Origin: Spongiibacteraceae bacterium
Lineage (GTDB): Bacteria > Pseudomonadota > Gammaproteobacteria > Pseudomonadales > PIVM01
Assembly: GCA_030618505.1 (NCBI GenBank)
Contig: JAUXDF010000150.1
Span: 1 to 7,547, forward strand
Reading direction: 5' to 3'
DNA: 7,547 nt
The first letter of the stretch is position 1, and every line of letters starts with the position of its first letter. Below are positions 1 through 7,298 of this stretch, in pieces. Both the position numbers and the translations under genes were made by a program. The notes beneath the pieces are model-generated. The model did no database searches. It was not told the DNA's origin and worked only from the letters and a program-made list of their open reading frames with translations.

Positions 1-138
1 GGTCAGTATCTGCGCGTGTGGGCAACGGATGGCGGTTCGGTGCGTGACTTTCAGGTCTTTGCTGATCAAAGTGGACATCAATTAATTGAATCTTCTGAGC
101 AAGAAGGCGTCTATAGTTACCTTATTCAAAAAAAATAA
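1..138 (+). CDS. 3' end of an unidentified gene (last 45 codons)
   Basis: An open frame enters from the left edge in frame 1 and stops at a TAA at 136-138. It gives 45 residues, beginning GQYLRVWATDGG and ending VYSYLIQKK. The tail is polar, with alternating hydrophobic residues that suggest beta strands, and has no membrane segment, cysteine or recognisable catalytic motif. I do not recognise the family. The frame has no internal stop and lies on the same strand only 27 bases before perM, which supports a real gene, possibly co-transcribed with perM. The start and most of the protein lie outside the window. Being coding is likely; the function is unknown. Confidence 0.7.
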   Translation, partial: GQYLRVWATDGGSVRDFQVFADQSGHQLIESSEQEGVYSYLIQKK

Positions 139-165
139 CTCTATTTCCGGGAAGTCTATAAACAC

Positions 166-1248
166 ATGCAACAGGTTTTAAAAAAGTGGTTGTCACGTTA
201 TTTCGCCGATGAAGAGGCGCTGTTGTTGCTGTTGATTCTGGCGGCTAGCCTTGCCTTGATTGTTACCTTGGGCGGCGTGCTGGCACCGGTGATTGCCAGT
301 GTTATTGTAGCGTTTATGTTGCAGGGTGTGATTGCCCTGTTAGTGCGTTATAAAGTGCCACAGCTGGTGGCGGTCATTATCGCTTTTTTCCTCTTTGTGG
401 GTATATCGGCAGCGGTGATTCTGATTGTATTACCCTTGGTTTGGCAGCAGTTAACGGCGTTCTTTACCGAGTTGCCGCGGATGTTTGCCCAGGTTCAAGC
501 CTACCTCAGTGTACTGCCAGATGAGTACCCGGAGTTGATCTCAGAGCAGCAAATGCAGCAGTGGCTTGGCTTGGTGAGTGAGCGAATGGGGCAGTTTGGC
601 CAGGTGGTGGTTTCCTTTTCATTATCGACCTTGCCTAATATTGTCGCCTTGCTAATCTACCTGGTATTGATACCCATCCTGGTGTTTTTCTTCCTCAAAG
701 ATGCCTCGCTGATATTAAACTGGTTTGGCTCCTTTTTGCCGAAGGAGCGTCCACTGATGAACCGTGTGTGGGGCGAGATGACCTTGCAGTGTGCTAATTA
801 TGTGCGAGGTAAAGCGGTTGAAATTCTGGTGGTGGGGGTAGCAAGTTATATCGCTTTTGCCGCTTTGGGCTTAAATTATGCTGCCTTGCTGGGCTTGCTG
901 GTGGGTTTGTCGGTGGTGGTTCCCTATGTCGGTGCTGCGCTGGTGACAATACCGGTGGCGATGGTGGCATTGTTCCAGTGGGGGTGGACGGGGGATTTTT
1001 TCTACCTGCTTGCCGCCTATGCGGTGATTCAGGCGCTGGATGGTAATATTTTGGTGCCACTGTTGTTTTCCGAGGCTGTAGATATGCACCCGGTGGCGAT
1101 TATTATGGCGGTGCTGATTTTTGGCGCTTTGTGGGGGCTATGGGGAGTATTTTTTGCTATTCCTCTCGCAACACTGATTAAGGCTTTGCTGAATGCCTGG
1201 CCCGATGGGGTTCAGTTGCAGAATGAAGAAGCAGAAAATTCTCTTTAA
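166..1248 (+). CDS. perM: AI-2E family (PerM/YfgO-like) inner-membrane permease
   Basis: This 360-residue multi-pass inner-membrane protein belongs to the AI-2E transporter family (PF01594). The family is named after an autoinducer-2 exporter, but the substrate of PerM members is not firmly established, so quorum-sensing export should not be assumed. Hydrophobic segments lie near residues 18-36, 39-60, 64-90, 149-178, 218-237, 238-271, 278-291 and 305-345. A more polar stretch at about 95-148 fits the family's extramembrane domain. Family motifs are FFFLKD at 174-179, NYVRGK at 211-216, VPYVG near 252-256, LDGNILVPLLFSEAV at 291-305 and a Gly/Trp-rich block near 320-332. The ending LIKALLNAWPDG closely matches E. 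coli PerM (353 residues) as I recall it. The ATG at 166 has a modest GGGAAG Shine-Dalgarno match at 149-154. The gene lies 27 bases after the preceding stop and 89 bases before the M16 gene, so co-transcription is possible. Confidence 0.93.
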   Translation: MQQVLKKWLSRYFADEEALLLLLILAASLALIVTLGGVLAPVIASVIVAFMLQGVIALLVRYKVPQLVAVIIAFFLFVGISAAVILIVLPLVWQQLTAFFTELPRMFAQVQAYLSVLPDEYPELISEQQMQQWLGLVSERMGQFGQVVVSFSLSTLPNIVALLIYLVLIPILVFFFLKDASLILNWFGSFLPKERPLMNRVWGEMTLQCANYVRGKAVEILVVGVASYIAFAALGLNYAALLGLLVGLSVVVPYVGAALVTIPVAMVALFQWGWTGDFFYLLAAYAVIQALDGNILVPLLFSEAVDMHPVAIIMAVLIFGALWGLWGVFFAIPLATLIKALLNAWPDGVQLQNEEAENSL

Positions 1249-1337
1249 GACGTAGCCAATACGACTCAGAGCTATTGCTGTGTTTTTTCAGCGGCTCCTC
1301 AAGTCGCTTTGAACAATTCAATTAGATGAAATAAATT

Positions 1338-4190
1338 ATGCTGAAAAGAATTAATATTGCCTGGCTGCTTAGCGTGAGCTTGGTGCTTGGCTCCTGTGCC
1401 CTGTTTGAAACCTCCTCCACTGTAAATAATACAACGGAGATAAAAAAGGGTGATATTGATCAGCGTGAGTACCGGTTGATTACCCTTGAAAATCGTTTGC
1501 CGGTATTGCTTATTTCCGATCCTCAGGCGGACAAGGCAGCGGCGGCTCTGGATGTCTATGTGGGTAGCGGCGCAGACCCCAAGGGGCGTGAAGGGCTGGC
1601 GCATTTTCTTGAGCATATGTTGTTTCTAGGCACGGAAAAATACCCTGAAGCCGGAGAGTATCAAGCCTTTGTTGCCTCCCATGGTGGCCGGCATAATGCC
1701 TACACTTCCTTTGAACACACCAATTATATTTTTGATGTTGATGCCGAATTTCTTGCGCCGACTCTTGATCGCTTTGCGCAGTTTTTTATCGCCCCCTTAT
1801 TTAGTGAGCATTATGTGGAGCGGGAAAAAAATGCGGTTAATTCAGAATACAGTGCTCGCTCAAAGAGTGAGTTGCGTCGTAGTCTGGATGCGCTCAAGCA
1901 GGTGGTTAACCCGCAGCACCCTTTTTCAAAATTCAGTGTTGGCAGTTTGTCGACACTCAGCAATGGTAAGACAAAGACAAGAGATGATCTGCTTAAATTT
2001 TATCAGCAGCATTACTCTGCCAATGTAATGTCGCTGGTGATTATGGGGCGCGAGCCCATTGCGGAGCTGGAGCAGATCGCAAGAGAAAAATTTTCAGCGA
2101 TTGTTGATCGAGATGTCCAACTAAAGCCAATTGAAGAGCCCTTGTTTGTGGCGGGAAGTTTGCCTGCTCGCCTGTCTATTGTTCCTGAAAAGGAACTTCG
2201 CCAGCTTTCCTTGTCTTTTCCTATCCCGGACCCCCGCGAACACTATCGTAGCAAGCCGGTAACTTATATCAGTAATATTATTGGCCACGAAGGTAAGGGC
2301 AGTTTGCTTTCTGCGCTGAAACGGCGTGGCTGGGCTGAATCAGTTAGCGCCGGAGGTGGTATTAGCTATACCGGTGGCAGCACCTTTGATGTTTCTATCG
2401 CGCTGACTGAGCTGGGTTTGCAGCATAGTGATGAGGTGGTAACAATGGTTTATCAGGCCATAAACCGTGTGCGTGACAAAGGTGTTCAACAATGGTTGTT
2501 TGAAGAGCAGGGGCGTATAGGCGATATCCAGTTTCGTTTTCGCGAGCAGAGTGAGCCGTTTCATTATGTAAGTAGTCTTGCCAGTAGTATGCACTACTAC
2601 GATGAGCAGAATCTGCTGCGCGGCCCCTATCTAATGAGTGATTATGATGCGGATTTGATTGAGTTGTTCCTCTCTTATCTTCGACCGGAAAACGGATTGC
2701 TCAAGTTAATTGCCAAAAATTTACCAACAGAAAAACAATCTCCCTGGTACAACACTGCTTATGCTTTTGCTCCGCTTGATTCTAAAATTTTGGTGCAGTG
2801 GCAGAATGCCGGCCTGAATAATGAAATCACTCTGCCAGAAGCAAACCCCTTTGTTCCCGAGCAGTTAAGCGTACTGCCCCGTGAGCCAATGGAAAAACCT
2901 CAGCAGTTGCTTAATAGCGATACCTACCGTCTGTGGTATCAACAGGATGATCTTTTCCCGGTTCCCAAAAGCGCTTTGTTTTTCAGCGTGAGATCACCCC
3001 TTGCCAGTGATCTGGCAAAGCATGCTGTTCTCGCTGAAATGTATGTGATGCTATTAAATGATCGGCTTAATGAGTTTGTTTATCCCGCACAGTTAGCGGG
3101 TTTGAATTTTAGTCTTAGCAAGCATACCCGTGGTTTCAGTGTGCGCATCAGTGGTTACAGCGAAAAACAGCCCTTATTGCTAGAGCGAATTGTGGAGCAG
3201 CTGGGCAAAGCCGATTTTGATCCGCAGCGTTTTAGTAGTTTAAAACAGGAGCTACAGCGCCGCCTGGGTAATAGCGATCGTGCAGAGTCCTATCGTCTAT
3301 TGATGCGTGATATTCGAGATTTTATTTACCAGCCTCACTGGAATGAAAAGGCGCGTAGTGCTGCGCTGAGTTCAGTACAGTTTTCTGATCTGAAACCTTA
3401 TGTGGAGCAATTCTGGCAGCAGGTCTCTATTGAAACGCTGGTGAATGGTAATAGTTCCAGTGAGCAGGCACGCAACATTGCAAAATTAATTCAGGCGCTG
3501 ATACCTGCGCAGTCAACCGGGCAAGTGCCAAATTTGGAGGTTGTCCGTTTGCCTGAGGGTAAAGGGTTTAGTTATCGGCGCTCGGTCCTTCATCCGGATG
3601 CATCGTATTTGCTGTATTTGCAGGGTGAAGATAATAGTTACGCCACACAGGCGGCAATGGCTTTGACGGCACAAATTATTGAATCGCCTTTTTATGAGCA
3701 GATCAGAACAGAGCAGCAGATGGGCTATATTGTCTGGGCCAGCTACATGCCGCTGTTAACGGTGCCAGGGCTTGCCTTTGTGGTGCAGTCCCCAGGGCAT
3801 AGCGAAGCGGATATAGCCAAGGCGGTAGAAAGTTTTATTGATCAGTTTGATGTAAGCGCCTTAACAGACGATGCTTTTGAACAGCACAAACGAGCGCTGA
3901 TTCATCAGCTATTGGAAAAACCCCGCAATCTTTATGAGCAGACGGAACAGCTTTGGCTTGCCATTGCCTTGAGTGATAAAGAGTTTGAGCGCAAAACCCG
4001 TGTTGCTGAAGAGGTGGAGAAAATTAGTTTGCAGCAGTGGGTGGAGGCCTTTAAAAATGATTTGCTCTCCGGCGAACGTCGTGAGCTGGTGCTACAAACC
4101 GATAAGGCCGAGCAGGGAGTTACTGCTCATACCTTGATTACCGATCCCAAAGCGTTTAAGCAGAAGCAGCAGTTTTATTCTTATCCGTAG
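1338..4190 (+). CDS. pitrilysin/insulinase-type M16 zinc metallopeptidase, predicted lipoprotein
   Basis: This intact 950-residue member of the M16A (pitrilysin/insulysin) family is close in length to E. coli pitrilysin (962). Such enzymes form a clamshell and degrade small peptides. The inverted zinc motif HFLEH is at residues 89-93: H89 and H93 bind zinc and E92 is the catalytic base. The third ligand is E170 in the NAVNSEY block, with the same 76-residue spacing after the motif as pitrilysin; E163 matches a second conserved Glu. R790 and Y797 in the RTEQQMGY segment match the C-terminal-half Arg/Tyr pair that contacts substrate in this family. The N-terminus (MLKR, then a hydrophobic stretch) ends in a lipobox, LGSC at 17-20, so Cys20 is probably lipidated. 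Ala follows the Cys rather than Asp, which suggests the outer membrane. The start ATG has only a weak purine stretch (AGATGAA) upstream, but the signal peptide right after it supports this start. Orthology to ptrA is not certain, so no symbol is given. Confidence 0.95.
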   Translation: MLKRINIAWLLSVSLVLGSCALFETSSTVNNTTEIKKGDIDQREYRLITLENRLPVLLISDPQADKAAAALDVYVGSGADPKGREGLAHFLEHMLFLGTEKYPEAGEYQAFVASHGGRHNAYTSFEHTNYIFDVDAEFLAPTLDRFAQFFIAPLFSEHYVEREKNAVNSEYSARSKSELRRSLDALKQVVNPQHPFSKFSVGSLSTLSNGKTKTRDDLLKFYQQHYSANVMSLVIMGREPIAELEQIAREKFSAIVDRDVQLKPIEEPLFVAGSLPARLSIVPEKELRQLSLSFPIPDPREHYRSKPVTYISNIIGHEGKGSLLSALKRRGWAESVSAGGGISYTGGSTFDVSIALTELGLQHSDEVVTMVYQAINRVRDKGVQQWLFEEQGRIGDIQFRFREQSEPFHYVSSLASSMHYYDEQNLLRGPYLMSDYDADLIELFLSYLRPENGLLKLIAKNLPTEKQSPWYNTAYAFAPLDSKILVQWQNAGLNNEITLPEANPFVPEQLSVLPREPMEKPQQLLNSDTYRLWYQQDDLFPVPKSALFFSVRSPLASDLAKHAVLAEMYVMLLNDRLNEFVYPAQLAGLNFSLSKHTRGFSVRISGYSEKQPLLLERIVEQLGKADFDPQRFSSLKQELQRRLGNSDRAESYRLLMRDIRDFIYQPHWNEKARSAALSSVQFSDLKPYVEQFWQQVSIETLVNGNSSSEQARNIAKLIQALIPAQSTGQVPNLEVVRLPEGKGFSYRRSVLHPDASYLLYLQGEDNSYATQAAMALTAQIIESPFYEQIRTEQQMGYIVWASYMPLLTVPGLAFVVQSPGHSEADIAKAVESFIDQFDVSALTDDAFEQHKRALIHQLLEKPRNLYEQTEQLWLAIALSDKEFERKTRVAEEVEKISLQQWVEAFKNDLLSGERRELVLQTDKAEQGVTAHTLITDPKAFKQKQQFYSYP

Positions 4191-4207
4191 GGTGCGGCTC
4201 CCGCACC
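4191..4207 (+). other. perfect GC-rich hairpin directly after the M16 stop codon
   Basis: GGTGCGG at 4191-4197 pairs perfectly with CCGCACC at 4201-4207 around a 3-base loop (CTC), beginning on the base after the TAG stop. No T-run follows (the next bases are ACCACCAACAG), so it is not a standard intrinsic terminator. A role in mRNA 3'-end protection, or as part of a compound terminator with the structures downstream, is possible but inferred. Confidence 0.5.
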
Positions 4208-4263
4208 ACCACCAACAGCGTTTAAGCCCAGGTTCTGGATTTATGCCTTGGTTAACCCAGTGG

Positions 4264-4317
4264 CGGGCTTACTGCACCTCTAATTGCCATTTTTCTATCA
4301 CTTTGCAGCCCGTTTTT
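4264..4317 (+). terminator. candidate intrinsic terminator 1 after the M16 gene
   Basis: CGGGCT at 4264-4269 pairs with AGCCCG at 4307-4312, and the second arm is followed at once by TTTTT at 4313-4317. The stem can extend inward with GCA 4274-4276 against TGC 4304-4306, leaving a 4-base bulge on the left arm. The remaining loop is large (about 27 bases), which lowers confidence. The position, about 75-125 bases after the stop of the M16 gene and before aceE, fits a transcript end. Confidence 0.4.
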
Positions 4318-4319
4318 AT

Positions 4320-4368
4320 AAAGCTCCAGGAAAAAACGTCTATATTGGATAGGACGCTGCAGCTTTTT
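4320..4368 (+). terminator. candidate intrinsic terminator 2, a long compound hairpin
   Basis: The outer stem pairs AAAGCT (4320-4325) with AGCTTT (4361-4366). A single C-C mismatch follows, then CAG (4327-4329) with CTG (4357-4359). After a 7-base A-rich bulge, an inner stem pairs CGTC-TAT (4337-4343) with ATA-GACG (4349-4356, one G bulged) around a 5-base loop. The last arm runs into TTTTTCTTG from 4364. The T-run after a stem and the position after the M16 gene support termination. The unusual two-part stem could instead belong to a leader or small RNA, which the sequence alone cannot settle. Confidence 0.45.
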
Positions 4369-4565
4369 CTTGTCCGGCCAATTTTTATTGAGCGCTAAAT
4401 TTAATTTTTTTGTAAAAATACTACATAAAATTAATAGGCGTCATGGCTCCGCAGTTTTGAACGGTAGCTATTGAAAGACATAGTAAAAAAGATAATGCGT
4501 CTGATTGTTTTTTGCTCATGTGGTTTATCTAAAAGCAGCGACAAGTTGCCTTAAAGTGCTAAATA

Positions 4566-4580
4566 TGTAAAAATTTTACA
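4566..4580. promoter_or_regulatory. 15-base palindrome, candidate operator upstream of aceE
   Basis: TGTAAAA (4566-4572) and TTTTACA (4574-4580) are perfect inverted repeats around a single central A, ending 66 bases before the aceE start codon. The site overlaps a TTTACA -35-like hexamer, as expected for a repressor operator. The TGTAA...TTACA half-sites resemble reported HexR-type operators of central carbon metabolism. They also resemble TyrR-type half-sites, though with the wrong spacing. It does not match the PdhR box (ATTGGTNNNACCAAT) known from E. coli. The palindrome is certain; the regulator and function are inferred. Confidence 0.4.
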
Positions 4581-4601
4581 GTTATATTCGCAGCTTATAA
4601 G
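4575..4601 (+). promoter_or_regulatory. aceE: possible sigma-70-type promoter for aceE
   Basis: TTTACA at 4575-4580 matches the -35 consensus at 5 of 6 positions and TATAAG at 4596-4601 matches the -10 consensus at 5 of 6. The 15-base spacer is shorter than the optimal 17, which is the main reason for doubt. It would place the transcript start near 4608, giving a leader of about 40 bases with the ribosome binding site inside it. A separate -10-like TAAAAT at 4426-4431 lacks a good -35 partner. Confidence 0.3.
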
Positions 4602-4635
4602 CCCGCTAAAATCTAAATTTGTATATTTATTGTTC

Positions 4636-4640
4636 GGAGA
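4636..4640 (+). promoter_or_regulatory. aceE: aceE ribosome binding site
   Basis: GGAGA lies 6 bases before the ATG at 4647, an ideal Shine-Dalgarno spacing. The in-frame TTG at 4641 directly abuts this motif with no spacing, so the site decides the start in favour of the ATG at 4647. Confidence 0.8.
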
Positions 4641-4646
4641 TTGTCA

Positions 4647-7298
4647 ATGCCACAGGATAGAGATCCTATAGAAACTCAGGAATGGATGGATGCACTGGAT
4701 TCTGTCATAAAACACGGTGGTCGTGGGCGAACCGCCTATTTATTAAAAAAGCTGGCCGAGCATGCCGCCGATTCCGGGGTGACCATGCCTCCGGCGATCA
4801 CCACCCATTATTGCAACACCATTGCGCCCACTCAGGAAAAACGCATGCCGGGTGATTTATTTGTCGAGCGTCGTATTCGCTCACTGGTGCGCTGGAATGC
4901 TCTGGCGATGGTGCATCGCGCTAACGAAAAAAATGAAGGGCTTGGCGGCCATATTTCCAGCTTTTCCTCCAGCGCTACTCTTTACGATATTGGTTTTAAC
5001 TATTTCTTTCGCGGCCCCGAGGGCAGACAGCAAAGTGACGTTATTTTTTATCAGGGTCATGTTGCTCCGGGTATTTATGCGCGCTCCTATCTTGAGGGTC
5101 GCATTGATGAGCAGCAGCTGGACAGCTTTCGTCGAGAATGTGATGGCGACGGCCTGCCGTCTTATCCTCACCCCTGGTTGATGCCTGACTATTGGCAGTT
5201 TCCCACCGTCTCAATGGGCTTGGGGCCAATTCAGGCTATTTATCAGGCCCATGTAATGAAGTATCAGCAAAGCCGTGAGCTGGTGGATCATCAGGATCGT
5301 AAAGTCTGGGCATTTCTTGGTGATGGCGAGTGTGATGAGCCAGAGTCCCTGGGTGCAATTGCCTTGGCTGGTCGAGAGCATCTGGAAAATTTGATCTTTG
5401 TGATTAACTGTAATCTCCAGCGTCTTGATGGTCCGGTGCGCGGTAATGGGAAAATCATTCAGGAGCTCGAAGGGGTCTTTCGTGGCGCAGGCTGGAATGT
5501 TATCAAAGTTGTTTGGGGTCGACATTGGGATCCCTTGCTGGAAAAAGACACTACCGGCTTGCTGCGAAAAAGAATGGATGAGGTTTGTGATGGTGAATTA
5601 CAAAACTACAAATACAACGGCGGTGCGTATACTCGCGAGCATTTTTTCGGTAAATACCCGGAGTTACTGGAACTGGTAAAAGACCTGACTGACGATGACA
5701 TTATGTATCTTAACCGTGGTGGTCATGATCCCTATAAAGTTTATGCAGCCTATCATTCAGCGGTGAATCATACCGGTCAGCCAACGGTTATTCTGGCACA
5801 AACGGTAAAAGGTTATGGCACCGGCGAGGCGGGGGAGGCGAATAACGAAACCCACTCGCTGAAAAAAATGGATATCGATAGTCTCAAGCATTTTCGCGAC
5901 CGTTTTAATATTCCTCTCAGTGATGATGAATTAAAAACAGTGCCCTATTATCGGCCTGCTCCCGATAGCCCTGAAATGGTTTATATGCGCAAGCGTCGCA
6001 AGGAGTTGGGTGGATATATTCCGGCACGACAAAATGATGTTGAAGTGCTTGATGTGCCAACTCTTGACCGTTTTAGCGCTCAATTAAAAACAAGCGGCAA
6101 GCGAGAAATATCCACTACTATGGCCTTTGTGCGTATTTTGGCAACACTGACCAAGGATAAAAATATTGGTGAGCGAATAGTGCCGATTGTTCCCGATGAA
6201 GCGCGTACTTTTGGTATGGAAGGTATGTTTCGCCAGCTCGGCATATACTCCTCTCAGGGGCAAAAATATGCCCCCCATGACTCTGATCAGATCATGTATT
6301 ACAAGGAAGATATAAAGGGTCAGATTTTAGAAGAGGGAATAAACGAAGCGGGAGCCCTCTCGGCGTGGATAGCGGCGGCAACCTCCTACAGCGCGCATAA
6401 TTATTCGATGGTGCCGTTTTATATCTTTTACTCCATGTTTGGATTTCAGCGGGTGATGGATTTGATCTGGGCGGCGGGAGATTCGCAGGCTCGAGGATTT
6501 TTGATTGGTGGAACGGCGGGGCGAACCACCCTGAACGGTGAGGGTTTGCAGCACCAGGACGGTCATAGTCATTTGATGGCGAACATGGTGCCCAACTGTT
6601 TATCCTACGATCCTACTTACGCTTATGAAGTGGCTGTTATTATTCAAGATGGCCTGAAACGAATGTATCAGGATAAGGAAAATTTGTTCTATTACATCAC
6701 CGTGATGAATGAAAATTATCAGCACGGTGATATGCCCCCGGGAGTGGAAGAGGGGATAATCAAAGGAATCTATCAACTCGAAGAAGCCAGAAAAAACACC
6801 AAAACAGTGGTTCAGCTTTTGGGTAGTGGCACCATTTTGCGAGAAGTGCGGGCAGCAGCAGGTTTGCTGCGCTCGGACTGGAGTATTGGTGCCGATGTCT
6901 GGAGTGTGCCGAGTGTTAACCAGCTACGCCGCGAGGGTCTCGTCTGTGAGCGCTGGAATATGCTGCACCCGACAGAAAAACAAAAAGTGCCTTATATTAC
7001 CGAGCTTTTACAAGATAAAACCGGGCCGGTTATTGCTGCCACGGATTATATGAAGTCCTATGCTAATCAGCTGCGCGAATTTATTCCCCAGTCCTATGTT
7101 ACTTTAGGGACCGATGGTTTTGGTCGCAGTGATACCCGTGAAAAATTACGTCACTTTTTTGAAGTGAACCGCTACTTTATCGTTGTTGCCGCCTTAAAAG
7201 CACTGGCAGATGAGGGTAAGTTTAAAGCAGCGGATGTGAAAAAAGCGATTAAGAAATATGGTATTGATCCCGAGAAGTTGGATCCTGCGAGCTGTTAG
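4647..7298 (+). CDS. aceE: pyruvate dehydrogenase E1 component, homodimeric type
   Basis: AceE uses thiamine diphosphate and Mg2+ to decarboxylate pyruvate and reductively acetylates the lipoyl groups of AceF, the entry step from glycolysis to acetyl-CoA. The protein has 883 residues (E. coli AceE 887) and can be followed end to end against the E. coli sequence from memory, with a constant offset of about 4 at the sites checked. The ThDP/Mg2+ motif GDGECDE starts at residue 225 (D226) and ends in NCNLQ (N256, Q258 as metal and cofactor contacts). H403 in ETHSLKKM matches the E. coli active-site-loop His407. E567 in GINEAG matches the catalytic Glu571 that activates the cofactor. H636 in HQDGHSH matches His640. 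Domains are roughly 1-466, 467-696 and 697-883. The start is set by the GGAGA site at 4636-4640. aceF follows after 52 bases, so the two almost certainly form an operon. No truncation or missing key residue was seen. Confidence 0.98.
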   Translation: MPQDRDPIETQEWMDALDSVIKHGGRGRTAYLLKKLAEHAADSGVTMPPAITTHYCNTIAPTQEKRMPGDLFVERRIRSLVRWNALAMVHRANEKNEGLGGHISSFSSSATLYDIGFNYFFRGPEGRQQSDVIFYQGHVAPGIYARSYLEGRIDEQQLDSFRRECDGDGLPSYPHPWLMPDYWQFPTVSMGLGPIQAIYQAHVMKYQQSRELVDHQDRKVWAFLGDGECDEPESLGAIALAGREHLENLIFVINCNLQRLDGPVRGNGKIIQELEGVFRGAGWNVIKVVWGRHWDPLLEKDTTGLLRKRMDEVCDGELQNYKYNGGAYTREHFFGKYPELLELVKDLTDDDIMYLNRGGHDPYKVYAAYHSAVNHTGQPTVILAQTVKGYGTGEAGEANNETHSLKKMDIDSLKHFRDRFNIPLSDDELKTVPYYRPAPDSPEMVYMRKRRKELGGYIPARQNDVEVLDVPTLDRFSAQLKTSGKREISTTMAFVRILATLTKDKNIGERIVPIVPDEARTFGMEGMFRQLGIYSSQGQKYAPHDSDQIMYYKEDIKGQILEEGINEAGALSAWIAAATSYSAHNYSMVPFYIFYSMFGFQRVMDLIWAAGDSQARGFLIGGTAGRTTLNGEGLQHQDGHSHLMANMVPNCLSYDPTYAYEVAVIIQDGLKRMYQDKENLFYYITVMNENYQHGDMPPGVEEGIIKGIYQLEEARKNTKTVVQLLGSGTILREVRAAAGLLRSDWSIGADVWSVPSVNQLRREGLVCERWNMLHPTEKQKVPYITELLQDKTGPVIAATDYMKSYANQLREFIPQSYVTLGTDGFGRSDTREKLRHFFEVNRYFIVVAALKALADEGKFKAADVKKAIKKYGIDPEKLDPASC

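Larger units (their letters stand above)
4191..4646. other. 456-base intergenic region between the M16 gene and aceE
   Basis: No convincing gene lies in this stretch. From left to right it holds a GC-rich hairpin touching the M16 stop codon, two candidate terminators (about 4264-4317 and 4320-4368), an AT-rich segment at about 4397-4436, and about 120 bases with no clear signal. It ends with two palindromes over a possible promoter and the aceE ribosome binding site. Unlike E. coli, no pdhR-type regulator gene precedes aceE here. The region therefore looks like the boundary between two transcription units and the control region of the pyruvate dehydrogenase operon. The layout is seen in the sequence; the roles are inferred. 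Confidence 0.7.

Noticed and set aside
166..1248. Reading the AI-2E family name as evidence for a quorum-sensing system
   Set aside because: The family name is historical, this member is PerM-like, and no luxS, lsr or receptor genes are nearby.
1269..1308. Hairpins between perM and the M16 gene as a terminator: GAGC/GCTC with GCTG/CAGC at 1269-1297, and AGCGGCT/AGTCGCT at 1290-1308
   Set aside because: The two are mutually exclusive folds. The TTTTTT run lies in the loop of the first, and only TTGAA follows the second. Neither has the stem plus T-tail layout.
1309..1337. TTGAAC with TAAATT 17 bases later as a promoter for the M16 gene
   Set aside because: The -10 element would end at the start codon, so transcription would begin inside the gene.
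1299..1616. Antisense open frame of 105 codons across the start of the M16 gene
   Set aside because: It is the reverse shadow of the zinc-motif region of a clearly real gene and has no recognisable product. The same applies to the antisense frames inside perM and aceE.
4192..4398. A 68-codon open frame with a GTG start right after the M16 gene
   Set aside because: The start lies inside the GC-rich hairpin, no ribosome binding site precedes it, the product looks random, and it runs through both candidate terminators.
4495..4554. A 19-codon open frame beginning MRLIVFCSCG in the spacer
   Set aside because: There is no Shine-Dalgarno sequence and no other support; this length is expected by chance.
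4641..4646. TTG at 4641 as the aceE start
   Set aside because: It abuts the GGAGA motif with zero spacing, while the ATG at 4647 has the ideal 6-base spacing.
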